Source: Taklimakanibacter deserti (GTDB lineage: Bacteria; Pseudomonadota; Alphaproteobacteria; Rhizobiales; Aestuariivirgaceae). From it: a stretch of 64,000 nucleotides of DNA. Under the pieces are notes generated by a model that had not been told where the DNA came from, did no database searches, and saw nothing but the letters and a program-made list of their open reading frames with translations. A program made the position numbers and the translations under genes. Location: positions 1 through 64,000 of the forward strand of contig QORU01000027.1 of the NCBI GenBank assembly GCA_003574785.1, in the 5' to 3' direction. This document shows, piece by piece, positions 8,287-17,514 of this stretch. Every line of letters begins with the position of its first letter. Within the stretch, counting starts at the first letter, position 1.

Positions 8287-9084
8287 TCAAAGACGGTGGG
8301 CGGCGCTGAATCTTGCGAGGAAGCTGCGCAATCGCTCGTTCGGCTGGTTGGACGAAAAGATGTCGGCGGGAGGCCCCTCGGCGCTGATGGCGCCATCGGC
8401 CATGAAGACGATGCGCTGGGATGCATCGCGGGCAAAGCCGATCTCATGCGTCACGGTGAGCATGGTCATGCCCTCCGCCGCCAGCGACAGGACGACATCG
8501 AGCACCTCACCGATGAGCTCGGGATCGAGCGCAGAGGTGATCTCGTCGAGCAGGAGGATCTTGGGCTCCATCGCGACGGCGCGCGCAATGCCGACACGCT
8601 GCTGCTGGCCACCGGAAAGCTCGGACGGCAGGCGGTTGGCCTTGTCGGCAAGCCCCACGCGGGTGAGCCAATGCAGGGCCTTGTCCTCGGCCTCGGCGCG
8701 GCCGAGCCCCCGCACTTTCGTCAGGCCGAGCGTGATGTTCTGCGCCGCCGTCAGATGCGGGAACAGGTTGAAGAGCTGGAACACCATACCGGTTTCGGCG
8801 CGCATGCGGGCGAGATCACGCTCCGGGCGGCGCTTGCGCGCCTCGCCGTCGCGATAGCCCACCTCGACGCCGTCGATGGCGATGGATCCCCCATCGTAAG
8901 TCTCGAGGAAGTTGACACAGCGCAGCAAGGTGGTCTTGCCGCCGCCCGAGGGCCCGATGATCGAAATCACTTCGCCCTTGGCGACGTCGAGATCGATGCC
9001 GCGCAATACGTGAGTCGATCCAAAGGATTTCTGCACGCCCCGGATGCGCAAGAGCGGCGTTGTGGCGGATGAGGTCGCAGCCAT
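8287..9084 (-). CDS. Polar amino acid ABC transporter, ATP-binding protein
   Basis: About 265 residues with Walker A GPSGGGKTT, the LSGGQQQRV signature and Walker B ILLLDEITSALD, as in GlnQ/HisP-type importers. The ATG at 9084 is preferred because a GAGGAG ribosome-binding site precedes it; the frame extends upstream into the permease gene. It sits eight bases after the permease stop. The protein would work at the inner face of the membrane with the two permeases encoded before it. Confidence 0.93.
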   Translation of the reverse strand: MAATSSATTPLLRIRGVQKSFGSTHVLRGIDLDVAKGEVISIIGPSGGGKTTLLRCVNFLETYDGGSIAIDGVEVGYRDGEARKRRPERDLARMRAETGMVFQLFNLFPHLTAAQNITLGLTKVRGLGRAEAEDKALHWLTRVGLADKANRLPSELSGGQQQRVGIARAVAMEPKILLLDEITSALDPELIGEVLDVVLSLAAEGMTMLTVTHEIGFARDASQRIVFMADGAISAEGPPADIFSSNQPNERLRSFLARFSAAHRL

Positions 9085-9092
9085 GAGCTCCT

Positions 9093-9743
9093 CTATTCCC
9101 GGATGTAGCTGAAGCGGCGCTCGAGCGCGCGGCTTCCGATCGACAGAGCGTAGTTCATCACGAAATAGAGCAGCGCGCCGAAGCAATAGAGAACCAAGGG
9201 ATCATAAGTCCGGCCCACCACCTTCTGGATGCCGTATAGGAGATCGCCGACGCCCAGCAGCGAGATGAGTGCCGAGCCCTTCACCGCGTCGGTGACGCCG
9301 TTGAGCCAGGGCGGCAGGAACCGTCGCATGGCTTGCGGTGCGACCACGTAGATCAGCCGCTCATGGAACGGCAGGCCGATGGCCTTGGCGGCGTCCATTT
9401 GCCCGCGCGGCACCGACTCGATGGCGCCGCGCACATATTCGACAACCTGGGCGATCTTGAAAACAGTGAGCCCGAGCACCGCCGCCGCGAAAGAATTGAG
9501 ATTGAGCCCGGTCAGCGGCAGGCCGTAATAGACGAAAAACAACAGCACCAGGATCGGGATGCCGCGAATGATGTCGCTGAAGCCGCGCACCGCCCAGCGC
9601 ACGGGGAGCGGACCATAAACGAGGCCCACGCCCAGCACGATGCCGATCACGGTCGAGACCGCCACTGTGATGAGCGACACTTCGATGGTGACGAGAAGCC
9701 CCGGCAGCAGGAAGGGAATGGCGTAGGCGATCTGGTCGAGCAT
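9093..9743 (-). CDS. Polar amino acid ABC transporter permease (HisM/GlnP type)
   Basis: A 216-residue membrane protein with about five hydrophobic segments and the cytoplasmic coupling loop YVRGAIESVPRGQMDAAKAI of the HisM family. One base separates its start from the stop of the other permease, so they are tightly co-translated. Specificity is set mainly by the periplasmic protein and is unknown. Confidence 0.93.
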   Translation of the reverse strand: MLDQIAYAIPFLLPGLLVTIEVSLITVAVSTVIGIVLGVGLVYGPLPVRWAVRGFSDIIRGIPILVLLFFVYYGLPLTGLNLNSFAAAVLGLTVFKIAQVVEYVRGAIESVPRGQMDAAKAIGLPFHERLIYVVAPQAMRRFLPPWLNGVTDAVKGSALISLLGVGDLLYGIQKVVGRTYDPLVLYCFGALLYFVMNYALSIGSRALERRFSYIRE

Positions 9744-9744
9744 G

Positions 9745-10413
9745 TCAGCGGCCGATCGCGTAGCGGCGCTCGAGCATGCGCAAGCCGATCAGGATGGCGT
9801 AGCCGGTGACGAGATAGAGCCCGGTGACGACCAGATAGACTTCCATGATGCGGAAAGTGTTGAAGTTGATCCACTGCGCGCCGTAGGTGAGCTCGGGCAC
9901 GGCGATCACGGAAGCGACGGATGTGTCCTTGAACAGGGACACGAAAGTGTTGGACAGGGCCGGCAGGGCGATGCGCAGCATCGTCGGCAGGCGGACATGG
10001 ATGAGACGCTGGAGCGGCGTGAGCCCGATCGCCTTGCCGGCATCGATGAGGCCGCGCGGCACGGCATCGAGGCCGGCCCGGAAGACTTCGACGAGATAGG
10101 CGCCGGCATAGGCCGACAAGGTCACGACGAACGACGTCGTGTTGCTGTAGGCGAAGTCGACGACCGTCGGCAGGCCGTAGAAGACGAGATAGACCAGCAG
10201 GATGAGGGGGACGTTGCGGATCACCTCGACATAGGCCGCGATGATCGCGCGTGCGACACGTCCCCCCGACACATAGATGACGGCAAGAGCGAGCCCGATG
10301 ACGCAGCCGATGCCGATCGACAATATCGCGAGCTCGAGGCTGAGGATCAGCCCCGACCACAGCTTGTCGAAATGCCGCCAGATCAGCGTGAAATTGAGGT
10401 CATAGCCCATCAC
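9745..10413 (-). CDS. Polar amino acid ABC transporter permease (HisQ type)
   Basis: A 222-residue inner-membrane protein with the coupling-loop motif EVFRAGLDAVPRGLIDAGKA and alternating hydrophobic helices. It pairs with the next permease as a heterodimer and follows the binding-protein gene after 20 bases. The order binding protein, permease, permease, ATPase is the standard layout of this transporter class. Confidence 0.93.
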   Translation of the reverse strand: MMGYDLNFTLIWRHFDKLWSGLILSLELAILSIGIGCVIGLALAVIYVSGGRVARAIIAAYVEVIRNVPLILLVYLVFYGLPTVVDFAYSNTTSFVVTLSAYAGAYLVEVFRAGLDAVPRGLIDAGKAIGLTPLQRLIHVRLPTMLRIALPALSNTFVSLFKDTSVASVIAVPELTYGAQWINFNTFRIMEVYLVVTGLYLVTGYAILIGLRMLERRYAIGR

Positions 10414-10433
10414 CAGCGGCCTGGCCTTCAGTC

Positions 10434-11318
10434 TCAGATGGACGGGAAGCCCGTCGCCCGCGCCGCCAGGTCGATGCCGAAATATTCCTTGAAGGCCTGG
10501 TCGTAGATGGCGCTGTCATTGCCGTGCATCGCCACGCTGAAGCAGGTGTTGACGAAGGTCAGCCAATCGAGATCGCCCTGCTTCACGCCGGCGCCGTAAA
10601 GCTGGTTCTGCCAGCTCTTGCCGCTGTCGGCATAACGGTCGGGAGTCCTGGCGACCATCCAGCGCACCGTCGAGAGATCGACCGCCGCCGCATCGGCCCG
10701 CTTCGATTCGAGCGCCTGGATTACATTGGCCTGGGTATCGACCTGCAGCACCTGGGCCTCGGGAAGCACCGCATGCACGTTCTTTTCGCCATCGACATTC
10801 TGCAGGATCGAGACCTTGGTGTCCTTGCCGCCCTTGAGCAGCGCATCGAAAGTCTTGTTCGGCGCATCGGGACGGGTGAGGAGAGCAATGCCCTCGACAT
10901 AATAGGGCCGGGAGAAGTTGATGAGCTGGGCGCGCGCCGCCGAGATCGTCATGAACTGGATGACGATGTCGACCTTGCCGGTGGTGATGTTGGGAATGCG
11001 CTGGTCCGGAGCCTCATCCACGAACTCGACCTTGGTCTCGTCATCGAACAGTCCCTTGGCGAGAATCTTCGCCATGGTGATGTCCATGCCGACGAGCTCG
11101 CCCTTGTCGTTCTCGAAATGCCATGGCGCATTGGTACTGCCGGTACCGACGATGAGTTTGCCGCGCTCCAGTACCGTGCGCAGCAGACTGGTCGACGCTG
11201 CCTGCGCATAGGCCTGTTCGGGCTTGAGAGCCGTCGTCGCAAGCGCTGCGGCGCCTGCCATGGCGAGCCCCACGGAGCCGAGTTTCAAGAAATCACGGCG
11301 TTCGAGATCCTGGTCCAT
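10434..11318 (-). CDS. Amino acid ABC transporter substrate-binding protein, Tat-type signal
   Basis: From the ATG at 11318 the product is 294 residues and begins with a twin-arginine segment (RRDFLKLGSVGLAMAGAAA) and a likely cleavage site after AYA. The rest is a periplasmic binding protein of the FliY/HisJ type. AAGGAGGG lies just upstream of this ATG, while the longer frame has no such support. It is divergent from an IclR regulator, which probably controls the importer. Confidence 0.9.
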   Translation of the reverse strand: MDQDLERRDFLKLGSVGLAMAGAAALATTALKPEQAYAQAASTSLLRTVLERGKLIVGTGSTNAPWHFENDKGELVGMDITMAKILAKGLFDDETKVEFVDEAPDQRIPNITTGKVDIVIQFMTISAARAQLINFSRPYYVEGIALLTRPDAPNKTFDALLKGGKDTKVSILQNVDGEKNVHAVLPEAQVLQVDTQANVIQALESKRADAAAVDLSTVRWMVARTPDRYADSGKSWQNQLYGAGVKQGDLDWLTFVNTCFSVAMHGNDSAIYDQAFKEYFGIDLAARATGFPSI

Positions 11319-11387
11319 CGCTTCCCTCCTTGGCACCTTATTGTTTCGGTCACCGAACCCGATGCCGGAACGGTTCAGCAACCAGCT

Positions 11388-11405
11388 TGTCCAATATACT
11401 GGACA
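11388..11405. promoter_or_regulatory. Inverted repeat, candidate IclR operator
   Basis: TGTCCA-ATATAC-TGGACA is a perfect 6+6 inverted repeat in the divergent spacer between the binding-protein gene and the IclR gene. A second short palindrome (TGTA-TTCTG-TACA) follows at 11413-11425. IclR-family proteins commonly bind 12-18 bp palindromes in such spacers, so this is a good candidate; binding is inferred. Confidence 0.5.
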
Positions 11406-11478
11406 TCTATCTTGTATTCTGTACATGCTATCACAGAACCTGCCTCAGACAAGGCCAAGTTGCGAAGAGGAACGCGTT

Positions 11479-12264
11479 TTGGACCAGACTCCCCCGTCCA
11501 GTCAGAAAGCCGGGAGCGGCGGCTCGAACCGGGAGCGCGGCCTCGACCGGGTGATTGCTCTTCTCGCGCATCTGCATCGTGTCGGCCGGCCGGTGCGCGT
11601 CGGCGACCTTGCGCGCGCCCTCTCAGCACCCCGCTCGACCGTCTATTCGCTGGTCAAGAGCCTGATCGATGCGTCGCTGCTCGAAAATATCGGTCCGAAT
11701 GGCGAGGTCTTCTTCGGCAAGAGCATCTATTTCTATGGGATGGATTATCTGCGTGCCCATGATCTCTTCGAGCGCGCCCGCGCCGAGGTCGACAGGCTGG
11801 CGCGCGAAACCGGCGAGACAACGCAATTCTGCGTGCTGCATGAAGGCCATTATACCGTCGCCCATATGAGCTCGGGGCAGCGGCCGTTCCGCGTCAGCTC
11901 GGAAGTCGGCGTGCCTATACCCCTGCCCTGGACAGCCTCAGGCCGGCTGCTGCTCGCCGATTTCTCCGACGCGGATATCCGCGCGATGATAGCGCCGGGC
12001 GACTTGCATCCGCCGCGCAGTGCGGCCATGACGATCGAGGAATTCCTCGCAGCTGTTGCAACCGCGCGTCGGGAAGGCTCCTGCATCACATCAGGCCTCA
12101 TCGATCCCTACACCCATTGCATCGCCGCGCCGATCAGGGACCAGGCCGGCCGCGTGACCGCGACCTTGTGCTTCGTCGTGCTGGTCAACACGCCGCCCGA
12201 ACGTATCGCCAGTTTGCGCGACATGCTCATCGCCAGCGGGCAATCCCTGTCGCTGGCGCATTGA
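11479..12264 (+). CDS. IclR-family transcriptional regulator
   Basis: N-terminal winged helix (RGLDRVIALLAHLHRVGRPV through RSTVYSLVKSLI) and a C-terminal GAF-like effector domain ending near GQSLSLAH. About 261 residues from a TTG start that has AGAGGAA six bases upstream. An in-frame ATG at 11425 would add 18 residues but lies in the presumed operator region with no ribosome-binding site. IclR regulators usually control a divergent catabolic or uptake operon, here the amino acid importer and the RidA/PLP genes behind it. Confidence 0.87.
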   Translation: MDQTPPSSQKAGSGGSNRERGLDRVIALLAHLHRVGRPVRVGDLARALSAPRSTVYSLVKSLIDASLLENIGPNGEVFFGKSIYFYGMDYLRAHDLFERARAEVDRLARETGETTQFCVLHEGHYTVAHMSSGQRPFRVSSEVGVPIPLPWTASGRLLLADFSDADIRAMIAPGDLHPPRSAAMTIEEFLAAVATARREGSCITSGLIDPYTHCIAAPIRDQAGRVTATLCFVVLVNTPPERIASLRDMLIASGQSLSLAH

Positions 12265-12530
12265 TCAAGGTTGCTCCATTTATCAGAGGCAGGTGCCAAG
12301 CGGTTTGATTTTGCGGGCTCTTGAGCTATTGCGCAATCCTCGCTCCATTACGAAGTCACGGAATTCGTTTTGCCGCAAATTCTCCGATCTTCCTGGATCT
12401 GAGCATTGGCATCGAAGAGACGCGGCGTGGCACCAAACGGATCGCGCATCTTCCTAAAACAAGTTTGAGCATCGCGCCAAAGTGAAAGCTTCACATCGAA
12501 ACGGCGCTCAATATCTGATGCGCATGGTCG

Positions 12531-13397
12531 TTATTCGAACATCCCTTTCGGCCTTTCACCCTTCAGGAAGGGCTCGATGACGGCATGGAGCAGATCGGCT
12601 TGGCCGATGACGGCGGTATGGGACGTCGCCGGCAGCACGGCGAGTCGCGAAGCGGCCAGGGGCTTGCCCATGTCGCCCATGGCACCGCCCCCCAGCAGCC
12701 GAAACAGCGCAACCGCATGTTCGAGCGTCACCACATCGGCGTCGCCGGCAATGATCAGCACCGGGGCCTTCAGCGTCTTGACATCCGCCTTCCAGGCCAT
12801 CGGCTCGCGCTCGAGCGCGATCAGCTTCTTGACCAGGGCCGGGAAGCCGTCGGGATTGGCGGCGAGTTTGCGATAGTCGGCTGCGAAAGGCATGCCGACA
12901 ATCATCTCGACCGTCATCTGCGGAATGAAGGCCCTGAACTCCGGCTGCCAGCCCTCGGCATCATAGGCGACGGAGGCCGCGACGAGCTTGTTCACCTTTT
13001 CCGGATGGCGGATGGCGAGCTGCAGGCCGGCACCGGCGCCCATCGAGTAGCCGAAAACATCGGCCTTCTTGATGCCCACCTTATCCATGAAGGCGGCGAC
13101 ATCATCCGCCAGATTGGGATAGGTGATCGGCCGGTCGATGTCGGTGGTGCGGCCATGGCCCTGAAACTCGAGCGCATAGACCTTGTGCGTCTCGGCCAGC
13201 TTCGGAATGATGGCGCCCATTGTCGGGATATTCATATAGGCGCCATGCAGGACGATCAGCGGATCGCCCTCGCCCGAAACCTCATAATACATCGTCATGC
13301 CGTTGACTTCGACCCGGTCGCCTTTGGGTTCGGACTGGGAAAAGGCCGGGCCTGCCATAAGCAGCAGAACCAGGGCCGTCAGGACGCTACGGAACAT
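12531..13397 (-). CDS. Exported alpha/beta hydrolase
   Basis: From the ATG at 13397 (AGGAGAG upstream) the product is 288 residues with a hydrophobic signal peptide ending near AFSQSE. The mature part is an alpha/beta-hydrolase fold with the nucleophile elbow GYSMG and an LHGAYMN oxyanion segment. It is probably periplasmic. Substrate unknown; the family includes esterases, lactonases and haloperoxidase-like proteins. It stands alone, convergent with the IclR gene across 266 bases in which I see no gene. Confidence 0.83.
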   Translation of the reverse strand: MFRSVLTALVLLLMAGPAFSQSEPKGDRVEVNGMTMYYEVSGEGDPLIVLHGAYMNIPTMGAIIPKLAETHKVYALEFQGHGRTTDIDRPITYPNLADDVAAFMDKVGIKKADVFGYSMGAGAGLQLAIRHPEKVNKLVAASVAYDAEGWQPEFRAFIPQMTVEMIVGMPFAADYRKLAANPDGFPALVKKLIALEREPMAWKADVKTLKAPVLIIAGDADVVTLEHAVALFRLLGGGAMGDMGKPLAASRLAVLPATSHTAVIGQADLLHAVIEPFLKGERPKGMFE

Positions 13398-13489
13398 CGA
13401 TATCTCTCCTCGTTGCTGCGCCGGCTTATGCCAGCGTCGACACCACGACGAAAGACGCCTCTGCCAATCGACATCGCCCCCGAAATTTT

Positions 13490-13533
13490 TTAGCAAAGAA
13501 AAGGCCGCCCCGATGCTTGCCGGGACGGCCTTT
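13490..13533 (-). terminator. Rho-independent terminator of trxA
   Basis: On the minus strand, just past the trxA stop, AAAGGCCGTCCCG pairs with CGGGGCGGCCTTT across an eight-base loop and is followed by a T-rich run (TTTTCTTTGC). One G-U pair interrupts an otherwise complete 13-bp stem. Confidence 0.8.
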
Positions 13534-13554
13534 GACAGTCTCGATTTTTGCGGT

Positions 13555-13878
13555 TCAGGCGATCGACTGCTCGATCCAGGACTGGAGCTGGCCCTTGGGC
13601 GCCGCACCGACCTTGGTCGAGGCGACCTTGCCGCCTTTGAACAGCATGAGGGTGGGAATGCCACGCACGCCATATTGCGACGGCGTCTTCGGATTGTCGT
13701 CGATATTGATCTTGACGACCTTGACCTTAGGCCCGAGCTCCTTGGCGATCTCTTCCAGCGCCGGGGCGATCATCTTGCACGGCCCGCACCATTCGGCCCA
13801 GAAATCGACTACCACCGGACCATCCGCTTTGAGGACATCGGCGTCGAAGGAAGAATCGGAGACCGGTTGCGTTGCCAT
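13555..13878 (-). CDS. trxA: Thioredoxin
   Basis: A 107-residue thioredoxin with the redox-active WCGPC motif (Cys31 and Cys34) and the conserved cis-proline segment [11 protein letters not shown]. It reduces cytoplasmic disulfides with NADPH from thioredoxin reductase. The ATG at 13878 gives the standard length; the frame's upstream extension has no homology. A terminator follows it, and addA lies upstream on the same strand, as in many alphaproteobacteria. Confidence 0.96.
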   Translation of the reverse strand: MATQPVSDSSFDADVLKADGPVVVDFWAEWCGPCKMIAPALEEIAKELGPKVKVVKINIDDNPKTPSQYGVRGIPTLMLFKGGKVASTKVGAAPKGQLQSWIEQSIA

Positions 13879-14187
13879 GGAAACCTCGTGGGGAAATAGG
13901 AATCGGTTGATCGAAAGGTAGGGACCGGGCCCTTCAGGGTCAAGGCCGGTCCAGTCACATGGCTGGCATGAGCGCCAAGCGTTGCGATGATGCCGGATCG
14001 GCACTTTCGCGACCTCCGATTTCCCTGCTGGGGATCTCGGCCGATTTTATCCATGCCTTTGTTATCACTTATATTTTTTATTCTCGACAGGATCGGGAAA
14101 ACCCTCTTTGCGAATTTTCCCTGTACCTTCCCTGTATCCGCTAACCGCCGGCAATGCGATCGCCATGTTTTCAATTACTTGCGCCGA
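13879..14187. other. Gene-free spacer between addA and trxA with ACAGGG repeats
   Basis: A 309-base stretch with no supportable gene. Near its addA end, 14117-14136 reads as TTCCCTGTA twice in tandem, 11 bases apart; the opposite strand is TACAGGGAAGG-TACAGGG. An almost identical arrangement occurs at 60566-60583. The rest must contain the trxA promoter, which I cannot place with confidence. Confidence 0.5.
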
Positions 14188-17100
14188 TCACGCGAGCAGT
14201 TCGGGCGGGATGACCATCAGCTGCGGGATCTCGGTCCACAGAAGCGCTGCCGTCACGGTTTTCTCAGGGAACATCCGGGCAAGGGCCGAGCGATAGGCGG
14301 CGAGTTGGGCGACATAGGCAGGCGGGACACCGCGCAAGTCCTTGGGCGGTGCGCGGTCGCTCTTGTAGTCGAGGATCAGGACCTCGGTCCCGGTCACGAC
14401 GATACGGTCGACCTGGCCCGCCAGCACGCCCTTCTCGCCCAGATCGGCGACCAGGGGAATTTCCGCCAGGCCGCTTTCGCCGAAATAGGCGGCATAGTCC
14501 TGATGCTCGATGATGGAGATCACACGGTCGGCGAGAGTCCTGGCCTTGCTGCCGGTGATCTTGCGCCTTTCGAGAAGCTGCAGCGCCGCCTGGCGTCGCC
14601 CGCCGCTCGGCATGTCGGGCAAGAGCTGGAAGAGCCGATGCAGCGCCCTTCCCTGCTCCAAGGCGGCGGCCGACCCTGAGACCTTCTTGCGCAAGAGCCG
14701 CGAGGGATTGACCCAGTCGCCGCCCGTCAATTCCCGCGGTGGCCTTTCCGTGATCCAGGCCGGCACACTCTCAGTGCTTGCCGATCCGGCAAGGCTCTCG
14801 GATGCTGCCTCGAGAGGCGCCGTCTGCACGCCTTCGATGCGCAACAGGCCTTGCGCGTCGCGCGGTCCCTCGACGCTCGCCTCGACCAGCGCATACCAGC
14901 TCTGGGACTTCGGCGCCTCGTCGGTCGTGTAGCCGCAAATATAAAGCTCGTCGCGCGCCCGGGTCAGCGCCACATAGAGCTGGCGGCGATATTCGTCCAT
15001 GCGCTGTTCGCGCAAGAGATTGCGCAAAGCCGTGACGCCCGGCGCCTCGACGCCGCCGCCGAAGCGCCAGAAGGGGACGACCTTGCCTTCCGGGGCTGGA
15101 ATCATCAAAGGCTGCACTTCATTGCGATCATCGGGCATGGAACAGGTGTCGGGCAGGAAGACGATCGGCGCCTCGAGCCCCTTGGCACCATGCACGGTCA
15201 TGATCCGCACCACGTCGCTTGCCTGATCCATATCGCGACGGATCTCGGTGTCGGCCGAGGTAAACCAGTGCAGGAATCCCTGCAGGCTCGGCGTCTCGCG
15301 CTGCTCATAGTCGAGTGCCAGATTGAGGAAGGCATCGATGAGATCGACCGCCTCGGGACCGAGGCGCGACAGGATATTCTGCCTCACGCTCGGCATGTCC
15401 TCACCGAGCACACGGGCGTAGAAGCCGAAAGGCGATTCTTGGGCGCTGATCGCCATCCATCTGCGCAACCTGGCGCAGACCGGCCGCAGCGCCGCGCTGT
15501 CCTCGAGCCTTCGCCACAGGCTTTGCCGCCCGCGGCTCTCAGCCAGCGCGAAGAGATCGTCATCGTTGAAGGCGCGGTCCTCCGGATGCCGGATCAAGGG
15601 TGATTTGAGCAGGCAGGCGAGCGCGTGATCGTCCTCAGGCAGCACGATGAACTGGCCGAGCGCCAGGAGATCCTGGATGGCGATGTGCTCATTGAGCGTC
15701 ACCCGGTCGGCGCCCGCCACCGGCACCCGCAAGCGGTTGAGCTCGCGCAGCATGCTGGTGAAGAAATCATTGCGGCTTCTGACCAGGATCAGGATGTCGC
15801 TGGGCCGCACCGGCCGGCCCAGAGCCGTGATCTGCCTTTTCTCCCTCAGCCAGCCGGCGATGGTTTCAGCGATGCGATGCGCCAACTTGCGCGCCGGGTG
15901 GTTGCGGTCGATGCGATCGACCGGCACGAGCCAGGGATCATGCTCAGGCTTCTCGTCCTTGAGCATGACCGGCCATAGTTCCACACGACCGGCATAGCCC
16001 CTTCGCACTGCCTCATGCACGATGTCCGTCTCATTTTTCACAACCAGACCGCGTCGCGCTATCTCATTCTCAAAAACGTCATCGACTGCTTTGAGCACCG
16101 TTGCCGTCGAACGATAGGAAACATTCAACGCCACATTGCCCAAACCTCCTTCGTCCTCACTGATGCGGGCCTTGAAATAGAGATGGGCTTCCTCGAAAGC
16201 CGCCGGATCGGCGCCTTGAAAAGAGAAGATCGACTGCTTTCGATCGCCGACAACGAAAAGCGTGCGCATCACGCCGCTGCGCGCACCTTTTCCCGCGAAG
16301 AACTCCTCTGCCAGCACCTTCACGATCTGCCATTGCGCCGGGCTCGTATCCTGGGCCTCATCGACGAGGATGTGGTCGATGCCGCCATCGAGCTTGTAGA
16401 GAACCCAGGCCGAAGAAACCTGCTCGACCAAGAGGCGCCTCGTGCGCAAGATGAGGTCCTCGAAATCATAGCGGCCATAGAGGCGCTTGAGCCTTTCATA
16501 TTCGGCGATGATGCGGGCGGCGACATCGACCAGCGCTTCCGTCGCCTCCATCATGACGAGTGCTGAACGCTTGCTGAAAAGGGCAAGCACGCGAGCCATT
16601 TCCGCGTCGATGGCTTCCGCAAGCCAGGGTGCTGCGGTTCGCAGCTTCTTGCTCGCGATCGAGCTCGGAGCCTTGGGCTTGCGGCCTTTGGTGAGGAACA
16701 GATCCTCGAAGGCGTCAAGATCAAAGGCCTTGATGCGGCGCAAGGCGCGGGCCGATTTCTGATCGGCAGCCCCGGACGAGGCCTCGAGCGTGACGATCAT
16801 GCGGTCATAAAGGACAGGATCGATGGCAAAGAACTCGGCCTCGGCTGTTGCTGCCGTATCATTCGGTCTCAGGCCCAGTTGCCGGCGAAGGTAACCCAGA
16901 TCGACGGAAAGATCGGAGCGCTTGACAAGGATCGTGCGCAGCAATTCATCGAAAGCATCGGCCTGGGCACGCGCCACGATGCGCCGGAGCGCCGGATCGC
17001 CCCCCGTCTCGGCCGCCGCGATGATGCTGCGGCGGGCCTGGTCGAGAAGCTCGGCCGAGCTTCGCTCATCCATTACCTCGAAGCCCGGCACAACGCCCGC

Positions 17101-17514
17101 CTCGACCGGGAAGAGCTGCAGCAGCCTTTCGCAGAAGGCGTGAATGGTCTGGATCTTCAAGCCGCCCGGCGTCTCGAGCGCCAGGGTGAAGAGCTCACGC
17201 GCCCGCTTCAGCGTATCGGCCGTCACCTCTTGATGACCCATGGCGCCGATATGGCGGGCAAGTTCCGCATCCGCGAGCGTCACCCAGTCACTGAGCCGCC
17301 CGTGGAGCCGGCTCGCCATCTCGGCCGCCGCCGCCTTGGTGAAGGTGATGCACAGGATCTTGTCGGGCGCCGTGCCTGAAAGCATCAGCCGGATGACACG
17401 GTCGATCAGAACATGCGTCTTGCCAGAGCCGGCATTGGCCGCGACCCACACTGACCGCAACGGATTGGAGGCGAGACGCTGTTCATCGCTCGCGACATTC
17501 AGGCGGAGATTCAT
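14188..17514 (-). CDS. addA: Double-strand break repair helicase-nuclease AddA
   Basis: About 1108 residues of UvrD/Rep-type superfamily 1 helicase with Walker A AANAGSGKT at residues 25-33, an ILVDEAQDTSPAQW Walker B block, and a C-terminal RecB-type nuclease with the LILDYKSDR motif. With AddB it processes DNA ends for RecA. The ATG at 17514 overlaps the addB stop (ATGA); an upstream start inside addB is less likely. Alphaproteobacteria use AddAB in place of RecBCD. Confidence 0.96.
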   Translation of the reverse strand: MNLRLNVASDEQRLASNPLRSVWVAANAGSGKTHVLIDRVIRLMLSGTAPDKILCITFTKAAAAEMASRLHGRLSDWVTLADAELARHIGAMGHQEVTADTLKRARELFTLALETPGGLKIQTIHAFCERLLQLFPVEAGVVPGFEVMDERSSAELLDQARRSIIAAAETGGDPALRRIVARAQADAFDELLRTILVKRSDLSVDLGYLRRQLGLRPNDTAATAEAEFFAIDPVLYDRMIVTLEASSGAADQKSARALRRIKAFDLDAFEDLFLTKGRKPKAPSSIASKKLRTAAPWLAEAIDAEMARVLALFSKRSALVMMEATEALVDVAARIIAEYERLKRLYGRYDFEDLILRTRRLLVEQVSSAWVLYKLDGGIDHILVDEAQDTSPAQWQIVKVLAEEFFAGKGARSGVMRTLFVVGDRKQSIFSFQGADPAAFEEAHLYFKARISEDEGGLGNVALNVSYRSTATVLKAVDDVFENEIARRGLVVKNETDIVHEAVRRGYAGRVELWPVMLKDEKPEHDPWLVPVDRIDRNHPARKLAHRIAETIAGWLREKRQITALGRPVRPSDILILVRSRNDFFTSMLRELNRLRVPVAGADRVTLNEHIAIQDLLALGQFIVLPEDDHALACLLKSPLIRHPEDRAFNDDDLFALAESRGRQSLWRRLEDSAALRPVCARLRRWMAISAQESPFGFYARVLGEDMPSVRQNILSRLGPEAVDLIDAFLNLALDYEQRETPSLQGFLHWFTSADTEIRRDMDQASDVVRIMTVHGAKGLEAPIVFLPDTCSMPDDRNEVQPLMIPAPEGKVVPFWRFGGGVEAPGVTALRNLLREQRMDEYRRQLYVALTRARDELYICGYTTDEAPKSQSWYALVEASVEGPRDAQGLLRIEGVQTAPLEAASESLAGSASTESVPAWITERPPRELTGGDWVNPSRLLRKKVSGSAAALEQGRALHRLFQLLPDMPSGGRRQAALQLLERRKITGSKARTLADRVISIIEHQDYAAYFGESGLAEIPLVADLGEKGVLAGQVDRIVVTGTEVLILDYKSDRAPPKDLRGVPPAYVAQLAAYRSALARMFPEKTVTAALLWTEIPQLMVIPPELLA

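Noticed and set aside
12265..12530. Short open frames in the spacer between iclR and the hydrolase gene
   Set aside because: I translated both strands and saw no domain, ribosome-binding site or family resemblance.
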